Source: Hyphomonas sp. Mor2
GTDB lineage: Bacteria; Pseudomonadota; Alphaproteobacteria; Caulobacterales; Hyphomonadaceae
Assembly: GCF_001854405.1 (NCBI RefSeq)
Contig: NZ_CP017718.1
Location: 248,001-312,000 of the forward strand
DNA length: 64,000 bases
Direction of reading: 5' to 3'
Shown: positions 18,446-26,832 of the stretch, piece by piece
Layout of the letters: every line of letters starts with the position of its first letter
Numbering within the stretch: the first letter of the stretch is position 1
Notes under the pieces: generated by a model
Databases searched by the model: none
What the model was told of the DNA's origin: nothing
Seen by the model: the letters and a program-made list of their open reading frames with translations, nothing else
Program-made: the position numbers and the translations under genes

Positions 18446-20077
18446 TTACGCAGGAGCTTTCTGTTTGGCGTCAGCCCGGATCATATCGCATGCTTTTTCA
18501 GCAATGGCGATGGTCGGGGCGTTGGTGTTGCCACTGACCAGGCGCGGCATGACGGAGGCATCGACCACGCGCAAGGCGTCGACGCCGCGCACGCGCAACT
18601 GGTCGTCGACCACGGCCATCGGGTCCCCATCTGCTCCCATCTTGCAGGTGCCGACCGGGTGATAGATCGTGCCGCCCGTCTCGCGGGCATATTCGAGCAG
18701 CTCTTCATCGCTCTGCAGGCCGGTGCCCGGTTCCAGTTCGTGCTCGATATATTTTGCCAGAGCCGGTTGCTCAGCCAGCTCCCGGGCCCAGCGCAGGCCG
18801 GCCACCGCGGTTTGCTGGTCGAGCGGGTCTGACAGATAGTTCGGGCGAATGGCCGGGTGCGTGTCATGCGCCGTCGACTTGATATGCACACTGCCGCGAC
18901 TTTCCGGACGCAGCTGACACGGCGCGATGGTGATGCCAGGCAGTTTTTCCAGCTCCATGTCACCGGACTCGGTCATCTTCTGCATGTCCATTGTGGCTGG
19001 CAGGATGTGGTATTGAACATCTGGCGTCGCGAGTTCCGGGCGGGTCTTGATAAAGGCCGCGACGTGCGCCGCAGAGAGTGTCAGCAGCCCTTTGCGCTGA
19101 GTCAGATACTTGAACACTTCCCCGATCATGGCGAGCCCGCGGGTTTGCTGATTGACCGATGGGCTGCCAGGTTTCATCCGGAAACGCACCCCCATGACGA
19201 AGTGATCCTGCAGGTTTTCCCCGACACCGGGCAGCGCCGAGACAACCTCAATTCCGTGCTCTTTCAGCAGGTCTGGATCACCGATTCCGGACAGTTCCAG
19301 CAGTTGCGGACTATTGATTGCACCGCCGGCTATGATGACCTCAGCCCGCGCACGCGCGGTGTGTGTTTGTCCATTCTGCGTATACTCCACGCCAATCGCG
19401 CGTTTGCCCTCAAACAGGACGCGGGCCGCCAACGCCTTGGTCTCAATCTGCAGGTTGGACCGTTTCTTGGCTGGGTTGAGATAGGCCACGGCAGCGCTGC
19501 AGCGGCGGCCATTCTTCACCGTCAGCTGATAATAGGACACCCCTTCCTGGTCTTCGCCATTGGCGTCGCGATGAGGCAGGCCGAGGCTTTTCCCGGCTTC
19601 GATGACAGCATCCGAAACGGGATGCGTTTCGGTGACGTCCGAGACATTGAGCGGGCCGCCTTTGGCGTGCCCGTCCAGGTCGTCGCGCTCCTGGTGCTGG
19701 CTGCGCAGGAAATAGGGGTGCAGGTCATCATAGGACCAGCCACGCAGGCCGAGCTGCGCCCAGCCATCATAATCCTGTCTTTGCCCGCGAATATAGAGCA
19801 GGCCATTGATTGAGGACGAACCACCCAGAACCTTGCCGCGCGGCCAGGTATGGACCCGGTCATGTGTACCAGGATCGGGTTCGGTTTCGTACAGCCAGTT
19901 GACCTTGGGATCCTTCAGCGTCTGCGCGTAGCCGACCGGGATGTGGATCATCATCGAAGTGTCTTTACCGCCGGCTTCCAGAAGCAGCACTGTTGCCTTG
20001 CCGTCTTCCGTCAGGCGGTTGGCGAGGACACATCCCGCACTCCCGGCGCCGACGATAATATAGTCAAATTCGGTCAT
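18446..20077 (-). CDS. GMC family FAD-dependent alcohol dehydrogenase
   Basis: The 543-residue protein has the FAD-binding N-terminus DYIIVGAGSAGCVLANRLTEDG, the GMC signature region LGGSSSINGLLYIRGQ and the C-terminal active site HPVGTCKMG with the family histidine, ending in GNTNAPTIAIAEKACDMI. It resembles choline dehydrogenase/AlkJ-type enzymes that oxidise primary alcohols. No export signal. First gene of an operon with the membrane hydroxylase. Confidence 0.92.
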   Translation of the reverse strand: MTEFDYIIVGAGSAGCVLANRLTEDGKATVLLLEAGGKDTSMMIHIPVGYAQTLKDPKVNWLYETEPDPGTHDRVHTWPRGKVLGGSSSINGLLYIRGQRQDYDGWAQLGLRGWSYDDLHPYFLRSQHQERDDLDGHAKGGPLNVSDVTETHPVSDAVIEAGKSLGLPHRDANGEDQEGVSYYQLTVKNGRRCSAAVAYLNPAKKRSNLQIETKALAARVLFEGKRAIGVEYTQNGQTHTARARAEVIIAGGAINSPQLLELSGIGDPDLLKEHGIEVVSALPGVGENLQDHFVMGVRFRMKPGSPSVNQQTRGLAMIGEVFKYLTQRKGLLTLSAAHVAAFIKTRPELATPDVQYHILPATMDMQKMTESGDMELEKLPGITIAPCQLRPESRGSVHIKSTAHDTHPAIRPNYLSDPLDQQTAVAGLRWARELAEQPALAKYIEHELEPGTGLQSDEELLEYARETGGTIYHPVGTCKMGADGDPMAVVDDQLRVRGVDALRVVDASVMPRLVSGNTNAPTIAIAEKACDMIRADAKQKAPA

Positions 20078-20227
20078 GATGGGTCCTCCGGAACCTGGCT
20101 CTTCGCTCTATCTGAATCTAAAGATGACACAGGCGTCACGGTTTCAAAAGGGGCAACGCTGCGTCACGCTTGACGGGGCGCGGACAAACCCGCTTCCTGT
20201 TGTCAGACAAACACACAGGAGAGCGGT

Positions 20228-21133
20228 ATGAGCAGCCTCGGAACGTATGACGAAATCAAGCTGGAGCAGGACGGGCCAATTGCTATCCTGACCTTGCATC
20301 GCCCGGACAAGATGAACGCCTTCACCGGCAAGATGATGTACGAAATGATCGATGCGTTCGATAAGACGGACGCCAATGATGACATTCGTGCCGTGATCGT
20401 GACCGGGGCCGGCGATCGCGCCTTCTGTGCCGGGGCCGACCTTTCCCAGGGCGACAAGACGTTTGACTATGAAAAGCGCGCCGACTTGGGCGAAGCCGGA
20501 CGGACGGACAAGATCGACATTCAGCGTGATGGTGGCGGTCGCCTGACCCTGCGCATGTTTGAGAGTCTGAAGCCCGTGATTGGGGCGATCAATGGCGCCG
20601 CCGTCGGGGTGGGTGTGACGATGCAGCTGCCAATGGACATTCGGATCGCGTCCGACAATGCGCGGTTCGGCTTCGTGTTCAATCGCCGGGGCATCAATCC
20701 CGAAGCGGCCTCCAGCTGGTTCCTGCCGCGACTTGTCGGTATTCAGCAGGCGTTGGAATGGTGCTATTCGGGCCGCGTCTTTCCAGCTGAAGAAGCGCTG
20801 AAAGGCGGCCTCGTGCACTCGGTTCACCCGCAAGCGGAGCTGATGGATGTCGCCAGAGCCAAGGCGATGGAAATTGCTGAGAACACAGCGGCTGTCTCGA
20901 CGACGCTCACCCGTCACATGATGTGGCGCATGCTGGGCGCGAACCATCCGATGGAGGCGCACATAGTCGACAGCGCCGCGATTTACTCACGCGGGCAAAC
21001 CGCGGATGCCCGCGAAGGTGTGATGAGCTTCCTCGAGAAGCGGAACCCGGTTTATCCGGTCAAGGTCTCGGACGGCATGCCGAGTTTCTTCCCCTGGTGG
21101 GACGATCCGGACTTCAAGTGGATTGGTGACTGA
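20228..21133 (+). CDS. Enoyl-CoA hydratase/isomerase (crotonase) family protein
   Basis: A 301-residue cytoplasmic protein. The crotonase oxyanion-hole regions are VTGAGDRAFCAGADLSQGD and AINGAAVGVGVTMQLPMDIR; the second part NRRGINPEAASSWFLPRLVG is where the catalytic glutamates lie. It is somewhat longer than the typical 260 residues because of an insert after the first oxyanion loop and a C-terminal tail ending SFFPWWDDPDFKWIGD. It is divergent from the GMC gene; its reaction in beta-oxidation or a related step is not fixed. Confidence 0.88.
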   Translation: MSSLGTYDEIKLEQDGPIAILTLHRPDKMNAFTGKMMYEMIDAFDKTDANDDIRAVIVTGAGDRAFCAGADLSQGDKTFDYEKRADLGEAGRTDKIDIQRDGGGRLTLRMFESLKPVIGAINGAAVGVGVTMQLPMDIRIASDNARFGFVFNRRGINPEAASSWFLPRLVGIQQALEWCYSGRVFPAEEALKGGLVHSVHPQAELMDVARAKAMEIAENTAAVSTTLTRHMMWRMLGANHPMEAHIVDSAAIYSRGQTADAREGVMSFLEKRNPVYPVKVSDGMPSFFPWWDDPDFKWIGD

Positions 21134-21202
21134 TCTCTTGCCGCGCAGCGGGCCGGAGCGGGTAGATTTGCTATTCTCTCCGGCCCCACTATTCTAGCGT
21201 GT

Positions 21203-21412
21203 ATGAGTAAAAGTAAGCCCAAAACAAGATCGAAACGCGTCCTGGAAACGCGAAAAGCCACCGGCGCCGCAGCCGTCTATGCCTTGCGCGACAGCCATTG
21301 CAAATGGCCGGTTGGCGAGCCGGGAAAAGCCGGATTTCACTTTTGTGGGAAGCCAAGCGTTGAAGGCTCACCCTATTGCGAAGCACACCAGCAGGTCTCC
21401 TTGCGCGCTTGA
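21203..21412 (+). CDS. Mini-protein resembling the GcrA C-terminal zinc motif
   Basis: A 69-residue basic protein. Its second half has CKWPVGEPGKAGFHFCGKP and PYCEAHQ, which is the cysteine/histidine pattern at the C-terminus of the alphaproteobacterial cell-cycle regulator GcrA. The GcrA N-terminal helix-turn-helix is missing; in its place is a Lys/Arg-rich stretch (MSKSKPKTRSKRVLETRK). It may bind RNA polymerase sigma-70 domain or DNA through the basic end, but this is inference. It ends 13 bp before a convergent gene. Confidence 0.7.
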   Translation: MSKSKPKTRSKRVLETRKATGAAAVYALRDSHCKWPVGEPGKAGFHFCGKPSVEGSPYCEAHQQVSLRA

Positions 21413-21425
21413 CGCCTGACCCTGG

Positions 21426-23261
21426 TCAGGTGACCGCGGCATCCAGCAACAGATAAGTCGCGAGTCTCGGACTGGCATTCTTGTTCGAGGCATGCGTGTT
21501 CTCGAGCGCGTTCAGCGCATCAGACTCCTCCAGCGCGAGGAAGTCGCGGGCCAGAGTCATCAATTCGAGATTGCCCCGCAGGCGCTGTCGCACACGCTCG
21601 ACCTGACGTCCTGCATGCTGCGAAATCGCAGAGCGACGCTGCTTGTCGCCTTTACGGGCGGCGAACGCGATTTTCTTCTTGTCCTTGGGACGGAATATCT
21701 CGTTCAGACGGATACCGGATTCCTGCAACTGCCCGAGCAAGGTCTCAGCGGTTTCTTCGCGCGAGAGGGTCGAGCGTTCATCGCGCTCCATATCGGCGAT
21801 GATTTCACTCAGCGAATTGCCGCCGGTCGGATTGAATCCGTTATCAGAGTCTGCAGCATCGCCATTGGTTTTCTCGAACACATCCGTGTCGCCGGAGGAC
21901 AGGAGAATTTCCGCGCTGCCATTCGCACCATTGGATTCAGGCTCATCCTGCTCACTGTCGAGCATCGCTTCCGCCATCCGGTCGGCGCTGGCTTCGAACA
22001 GGTCTTCCTCGACCGCGCGAGACGGGGACTGCACCACCTGTTGAGGCTCGGGCGCCTCGGTGGCGATCGGTGCCGCTTCAGCGACCGGCTTTTTCGACGG
22101 TTTCGGGCTGACCCGTTCCTCCATGGACTGGGTCTTCTCGAACAGCGCCTGGCTGGCTGTGCTGACCCGCCGTTCGGAAATATCCATTTCAGCGCGCGCG
22201 GCCATGCCCGCCGCCCGCACGGCCGCGGCGGCTTGCTGTCCGGCTTCTTTGAGATCGGCGAGCGCCCGCGCCGCGGACTCAGAGGCTTCGAATGTCTGCT
22301 TATGGATCTGCGTGGAGGCGTCCTTGGCACCGTCCAGCGCGACTTTCACCGATTCCATCAAGCGATCGCCCGTTGTTCCTGCAGCCGCGGCAGCCAGTTC
22401 ACCGGCGCGCGCGGCGGTCTCGACCGTCTTGCGCGACTGTTCCAGTTTCTCTTCCATTCGCGCAATCGCGAACAGGAGCGTCTCATTCCGCTCACCCGCT
22501 TCTGCTGCGAGCGTGTCCATCGCGGTGATTTTCTGCGCCAGGCTGCGCCCGGTTTGATCGAGACTGGAGAGGCGGCCCTGCAGGGCGTCTTCAGCCGCGG
22601 CAACTTCGCTTGCGGCGGCCTTGGCCGAAGCGACCATCAGCTCAGCCTGCTCGGGAATCGCTTCGTTGAGAAGATCAGTCTGTTCGCGCAGATCCTTGGC
22701 CAGCTGTTCCAGGCCGGTGCGCTCATTGCCGAGGCGTTCGGCGAGATCCCGCGCATTATCGGCGCTGGCATAGGTGACCGATTCCAGCCTTTGGCGTTCA
22801 TCACCAATCTCTGCGGCCATGGCTTTCATGGCCGAAAGGGCATGCCCCATGGAGCGATCCACTTCCGCACTTGCCCGGGACATTTCGTCAGCGAAGACCT
22901 TTGCGTCCTTCGACATGGTCTCTGCGGGCAGTAGCAAGCGCGCCGCGGCTTCCAGGACGACCGCATTGGCCGCGGTCGACCGCGCCTGTTCGCGCGCCAT
23001 CATTCCGGCCAGAACCAACATCAGTCCTGGCAGAATAATCGCGATCAGTCCCGCAATGATCAGCGCGGGCTGCGCCTGCGCCAGCGCGTCCGGGCCAATA
23101 AGGGCGATGGTGCCGACGATTGCGGCGACCCACCACAGGAAAGCGAGGGCCAATCCACCCCAGGCCAGATGACCGGATGTTTTCTGGGCCGCTTCCAGCC
23201 GTGAAATGGCTTCAGCCGGTTGCATTTGCGGGGATTCAGATACTTCACTCATGATCGTCAT
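21426..23261 (-). CDS. Membrane-anchored coiled-coil protein
   Basis: A 611-residue protein with two close membrane helices (about residues 32-57 and 64-87) and then a long coiled coil (about 90-380) very rich in Ala, Glu, Arg and Leu. An acidic, low-complexity linker (about 395-490) follows, then a basic conserved-looking C-terminus (RRSAISQHAGRQVERVRQRLRG and LLLDAAVT). The layout recalls the polar marker TipN of Caulobacter, but I cannot show homology. A second start (23252) is possible. Confidence 0.7.
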   Translation of the reverse strand: MTIMSEVSESPQMQPAEAISRLEAAQKTSGHLAWGGLALAFLWWVAAIVGTIALIGPDALAQAQPALIIAGLIAIILPGLMLVLAGMMAREQARSTAANAVVLEAAARLLLPAETMSKDAKVFADEMSRASAEVDRSMGHALSAMKAMAAEIGDERQRLESVTYASADNARDLAERLGNERTGLEQLAKDLREQTDLLNEAIPEQAELMVASAKAAASEVAAAEDALQGRLSSLDQTGRSLAQKITAMDTLAAEAGERNETLLFAIARMEEKLEQSRKTVETAARAGELAAAAAGTTGDRLMESVKVALDGAKDASTQIHKQTFEASESAARALADLKEAGQQAAAAVRAAGMAARAEMDISERRVSTASQALFEKTQSMEERVSPKPSKKPVAEAAPIATEAPEPQQVVQSPSRAVEEDLFEASADRMAEAMLDSEQDEPESNGANGSAEILLSSGDTDVFEKTNGDAADSDNGFNPTGGNSLSEIIADMERDERSTLSREETAETLLGQLQESGIRLNEIFRPKDKKKIAFAARKGDKQRRSAISQHAGRQVERVRQRLRGNLELMTLARDFLALEESDALNALENTHASNKNASPRLATYLLLDAAVT

Positions 23262-23521
23262 TATTAACTTGACTGCGGCAAAAATGCGAGGGTTGGGCGC
23301 ATTTCATCCTTGTCATACTTGCAAAGCCTGAACCAGCGGTGAACTCGATCGAGGTTTTTCGAGCATAAGTGTCGGTGTTTAAAGGGAAAACAGAGGTGAT
23401 TGATGGCCAGTCTCCGGACTGCATTCTGCCAGATCGGGAGGTCATCATGGATCGCTTTCTGCGCGTGTTTCGTGCATGACGCGCAAGCGTATGCGCAATC
23501 TCTCCTATAAGGCGAGTCGCG

Positions 23522-23893
23522 TCAGAGGTCTTCGGCAGGGGCGAGTTTCGATTGGAAACTCATTTGCAGGCCGTCCGGGCCCTCCAGCATGTAGATTCGT
23601 TCCCCGTGCGCATCCATCGGGCCTTTCGGCTCAAGGCCGTTCTTGCGGGCCTGCTCAGCGAACGCATCGGCATCATCGACTACAACTTGCAGCATGGTCA
23701 TGGCGCTGAAGCCGTCCATTTCAGGCCAGACCTCGACCCAGCTGGAGTCACTGGCCGGAAACACGGCGCCCTGAAAAGTGTCGCCGGCGCCCATGTCGCG
23801 TTCTGGCAGACCGAGACCGCTCGCGCCAAGAAACTCGGCAATGGCCTGCGCCTGTTTGGAAACGGTGCAATAGCGAATACCCAGGACTTTCAT
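23522..23893 (-). CDS. VOC/glyoxalase-fold small protein
   Basis: A 123-residue protein starting at 23893, supported by AAGGAG 7 bp upstream. Its two halves each look like a VOC beta-alpha-beta unit (MKVLGIRYCTVSKQAQAIAEFL; MTMLQVVVDDADAFAEQARKNG with an end ERIYMLEGPDGLQMSFQ). No certain metal ligand set is seen. It is divergent from the membrane LuxR-type gene and shares the intergenic 21-bp element with it. Confidence 0.75.
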   Translation of the reverse strand: MKVLGIRYCTVSKQAQAIAEFLGASGLGLPERDMGAGDTFQGAVFPASDSSWVEVWPEMDGFSAMTMLQVVVDDADAFAEQARKNGLEPKGPMDAHGERIYMLEGPDGLQMSFQSKLAPAEDL

Positions 23894-23965
23894 GGTCAAC
23901 TCCTTGATTGGCTGAATATTGTAAGGCCACCTAGCGTGCGGGGAAAGGTCGAGCGACCCCCCGAA

Positions 23966-23986
23966 CGGGTGATTTTCGCGAATGAC
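23966..23986. promoter_or_regulatory. 21-bp element, copy 1 (inverted relative to copy 2)
   Basis: A 21-bp sequence, centred on TTCGCGAA, that is exactly repeated in opposite orientation at 24476-24496. It lies 64 bp upstream of the LuxR-type gene start and 73 bp from the divergent VOC gene start. Confidence 0.8.
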
Positions 23987-24049
23987 CCGCGCGGGTGGAG
24001 AAAAAGTGGCGGGCTGGTCATCTCGATTGGGTTTGGGCATCAATGGAGC

Positions 24050-24463
24050 ATGAAACGCTCGATCCTCATCTATGCCGTCATCCTCGCGGCCGCCGCATTC
24101 GGTTTGCAGTGGATCGAGTATCAGTATCTCACGCGGGCCTTCACGACCGAATTCTACATCGTTCTGATTGGTGTCGCCTTCACCGCGCTCGGACTCTGGC
24201 TCGGTCGCGTGCTGACCCCGGACCGCCGCGCCCCCGACTTCGCCTTGAACGAGGCCGCGCTGCAGTCGCTCGGCATCACAAAGCGAGAATATGCGGTTCT
24301 TGAACAGCTGGCCCGCGGTCACTCAAACAAGGAGATTGCAGGTGTTCTGCATGTGTCGCCCAACACGGTGAAGACCCATATTGCCCGCCTGTATGAGAAG
24401 CTCGAAGTGAGCCAGCGGGTGCAAGCGGTGCAGAAAGCTAAGGATTTGCAGCTCATACCGTGA
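24050..24463 (+). CDS. Membrane-tethered LuxR-type HTH regulator
   Basis: A 137-residue protein with two N-terminal membrane helices (about 3-22 and 33-54) and a C-terminal GerE/LuxR helix-turn-helix (LGITKREYAVLEQLARGHSNKEIAGVLHVSPNTVKTHIARLYEKL). There is no receiver or ligand-binding domain, so the signal must come through the membrane part or a partner. The downstream DUF4199 membrane protein is a common companion. The same 21-bp element sits in front of both genes. The upstream in-frame extension is not believed because it crosses the VOC gene. Confidence 0.85.
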   Translation: MKRSILIYAVILAAAAFGLQWIEYQYLTRAFTTEFYIVLIGVAFTALGLWLGRVLTPDRRAPDFALNEAALQSLGITKREYAVLEQLARGHSNKEIAGVLHVSPNTVKTHIARLYEKLEVSQRVQAVQKAKDLQLIP

Positions 24464-24475
24464 GGTGATTTCATC

Positions 24476-24496
24476 GTCATTCGCGAAAATCACCCG
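24476..24496. promoter_or_regulatory. 21-bp element, copy 2
   Basis: Exact reverse complement of the element at 23966-23986. It starts 13 bp after the LuxR-type gene ends and lies 70 bp before the DUF4199 start, a normal distance for an activator site. Confidence 0.8.
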
Positions 24497-24566
24497 ATCG
24501 GGCGATAGCAAGGGGAGGAGGTTCAGGTCAGGTCTCAGGCCATGATTTGAACCAAAGGAGGCAAAC

Positions 24567-25088
24567 ATGTTTCGAATTATGCTGGTCTACGGCGCCATTG
24601 CAGGCGTCATCACAATTGCGCTGATGATCCTCGGCATGGTGCTCGCCGAGGGCACCGGGTCGCAGCTGCAGGGTTATCTGACCATGCTGGTCGTGTTGTC
24701 GCTGATCTTTGTCGGGATCAAGCGCTATCGCGACAAGGAGCTGGGCGGCGTGATCAAGTTCCTGCCCGCCTTTGGCCTGGGCGTCGGCATCGCAGCCGTC
24801 GCCGGGGTGTTCTATGTCCTATCCTGGGAGGCGAGCCTGCATCTCACCGATTTTGCCTGGATGGAAACCTACAAGCAAAGCGCGATCGCGGGTTACGAGG
24901 CCAAGGGTCTGGCGGAAGACGAGCTGGCAGAGAAAGTCGAGGCGCTGGAGACGATGATGGCGAGTTATCGCAACCCGGTGTTCCGGTTGCCGATCACATT
25001 CCTCGAAATCTTCCCGGTCGGTTTGCTGGTCGCCTTGATCAGCGCGGCGCTGTTGCGGAATCCGAAAGTCCTGCCGGCCCGGGCGTGA
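24567..25088 (+). CDS. DUF4199 family membrane protein
   Basis: A 173-residue protein with four hydrophobic segments (about 5-26, 33-48, 65-85, 145-163). The pattern GIKRYRDKELGGVIKFLPAFGLGVGIA and the amphipathic KGLAEDELAEKVEALETMMASYRNPVFR loop are typical of DUF4199. Function unknown. It follows the LuxR-type gene by 104 bp and the start has AAAGGAGG upstream. It is the probable target or signal partner of that regulator. Confidence 0.85.
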   Translation: MFRIMLVYGAIAGVITIALMILGMVLAEGTGSQLQGYLTMLVVLSLIFVGIKRYRDKELGGVIKFLPAFGLGVGIAAVAGVFYVLSWEASLHLTDFAWMETYKQSAIAGYEAKGLAEDELAEKVEALETMMASYRNPVFRLPITFLEIFPVGLLVALISAALLRNPKVLPARA

Positions 25089-25145
25089 TTTTCGATCACA
25101 TTTGACAAAATTCGCAGGCCCGCTCGCAGGAGGGGGCTTGCATTG

Positions 25146-25157
25146 TTGCAGCTGCAA
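25146..25157. promoter_or_regulatory. 12-bp palindrome in the 25.1-25.3 kb gap
   Basis: TTGCAGCTGCAA is a perfect palindrome about 140 bp upstream of the deaminase-like gene. It may be a regulatory site; nothing else was seen in the 209-bp gap. Confidence 0.3.
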
Positions 25158-25297
25158 TGGTTTTCCGGGGGCAACCCGAGTTCGTTACGCACAAGAAACG
25201 GGCATGGTTCGATTGACAGGATCAGGAATCGACCCATGTTCAGGCCGTTTGCCCGCTCGGCTGCGGTGGCGAACACGGCACAAAGAGAGGATACACC

Positions 25298-26761
25298 ATG
25301 GCTGCGCTGGACACTCACTCAAAAATCGACCTGATTGGCTTCAATCTGAAGATGCTCGCCAAGGGGCACAAACGTTCGCTGCTGATCAGCGCGGGCGCGA
25401 TGGAAGACAAGGAATATCTGCTCGATGCCTGCCGCCAGATGGCAGAGGTCGGCGTTGGTCTTTATGCGACGCCGGGGACGCATCGCTTCCTGGCAGAAAA
25501 CGGTATCGACTCCATCGCAGCGCGCAAGATTTCCAGCGAAGAAGAGCCGAACATCAAGACCCTGATCGAAGAGGGCAAAGTCGATTTTGTTGTCAATATC
25601 CTCACCGGCGACACGTCCTATGATGAAGCGTCTGATGCAGCCAGTATTCGTTCTCTGTCGGTCAAGCACGGGATTCCGCTCTATACTGATCGCGCCGTCG
25701 CCAAACAGACAATTGAGCAGGTGCTGTCCGATCTCGAAGAGGGCACATATTCCTATGCCATTCGCAGCGATGACCGGCCATGGGATCTTCGCCAGCGCTT
25801 CCTCGAACTGGTGCGCCAGCGCGGCGGCTGGTCCAACCATCACGGCCATTTCGACAAGGCCTATCTGATCTCGCCGGAAAATCTCGCGCTCGGCTTTGCC
25901 GATATGGAAAAGAAGTGGGAACTGTATCGGCACCTGAAAGAAAACTACACGCATGAGGACCTGGTCGAGCGAATTTCCCGCGCCCTGCAAACCGTGGTCG
26001 ATCAGGGCTCTCAATATTGCCGGACCATGGTCGATGCGGACAGCATTATCGGGCTCAAGCCGATCCATGCCGCGGTTGAAGTGAAAGAGCGGTTCAAGGA
26101 CAAGATCCGGTTCGAGATTGGCGTACAGCCCCTCGAAGGTGTGCTCGATGAAGCCTCGCGCGAGCAATATATCGAAGCCTGTAAGCTGGCTGACTTTTGC
26201 GGCGGCCTGCCATCGCGCGATCGCCCGCAGGAAGAAAAGCACCTCGATATCGTCATGGAGACGGCCAAGGAGCTCAACAAGATGGTTGAGGTCCATGTCG
26301 ACCAGGAGAACAATCCGTTCCAGCACGAAACCGAGCTGCTCTGTCTGAAGACGATCGAGCACGGCATGCAGGGCCGGGTCTATGGCATCCACTCCATCTC
26401 GGTCTCGGCCAAGGATGAGAGCGAGCAGGACCGCATCGTCGCCCTGTGCAAGGAAGCCGATGTCGGCATCGTCATCTGCCCATCTGCGGCGCTATCGATG
26501 AAACAGCTGCCCATGCAGGGCCCGCTGCACAATTCGATCGGCCCGTTCGTAAAGCTGAAAAATGCGGGCGTGCGCACCTATCTCGGCATCGACAATATTG
26601 CCGATCTGTTCATGCCGATCGTCGATGGCGACATGTGGACCGAAGTCCGCATGCTGATGGAAGCCTGCCGCCATTATGACCTCGAGCAGATCGCCGACTG
26701 GGCTGCAGAGCCACCACTGCACATCCTGAACGAGCAGGCGGCCAAGGTCGCGGCGGAGTAA
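25298..26761 (+). CDS. MGS-like domain fused to a cytosine-deaminase-like amidohydrolase
   Basis: A 487-residue two-domain protein. Residues about 15-150 match the MGS-like domain found at the end of CarB, with VGLYATPGTHRFLAENGI and FVVNILTGD standing for its ligand-binding loops. Residues about 160-480 resemble cytosine deaminase: His182-x-His184 (HHGHFDKA), His333 (EVHVDQ), His365 (GIHSISVS) and Asp432 (LGIDNIADLFMP) fit the metal and catalytic ligands. Where E. coli cytosine deaminase has the catalytic Glu (HCDE), this protein has Gln336. It may thus have a changed reaction. The MGS part could bind a nucleotide or small phosphate ligand as an effector; that is inference. Upstream GAGAGGA marks the start. 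Confidence 0.82.
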   Translation: MAALDTHSKIDLIGFNLKMLAKGHKRSLLISAGAMEDKEYLLDACRQMAEVGVGLYATPGTHRFLAENGIDSIAARKISSEEEPNIKTLIEEGKVDFVVNILTGDTSYDEASDAASIRSLSVKHGIPLYTDRAVAKQTIEQVLSDLEEGTYSYAIRSDDRPWDLRQRFLELVRQRGGWSNHHGHFDKAYLISPENLALGFADMEKKWELYRHLKENYTHEDLVERISRALQTVVDQGSQYCRTMVDADSIIGLKPIHAAVEVKERFKDKIRFEIGVQPLEGVLDEASREQYIEACKLADFCGGLPSRDRPQEEKHLDIVMETAKELNKMVEVHVDQENNPFQHETELLCLKTIEHGMQGRVYGIHSISVSAKDESEQDRIVALCKEADVGIVICPSAALSMKQLPMQGPLHNSIGPFVKLKNAGVRTYLGIDNIADLFMPIVDGDMWTEVRMLMEACRHYDLEQIADWAAEPPLHILNEQAAKVAAE

Positions 26762-26832
26762 GCCACCTGCGGCCAGAGGAAGCATTGGACGAGGTCTCTG
26801 CTTTTGACATATAGTTTTCAGGGAGGCGGACC

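Noticed and set aside
20125..20210. Short inverted repeats (TGAC-N6-GTCA and TTGTCAGACAA) between the GMC and crotonase genes
   Set aside because: Short, isolated and not repeated elsewhere in the window; too weak for a call.
23245..23448. 67-residue minus-strand frame before the coiled-coil gene
   Set aside because: No RBS and no protein-like composition; it overlaps the true gene's start. The 260-bp gap shows no other clear feature.
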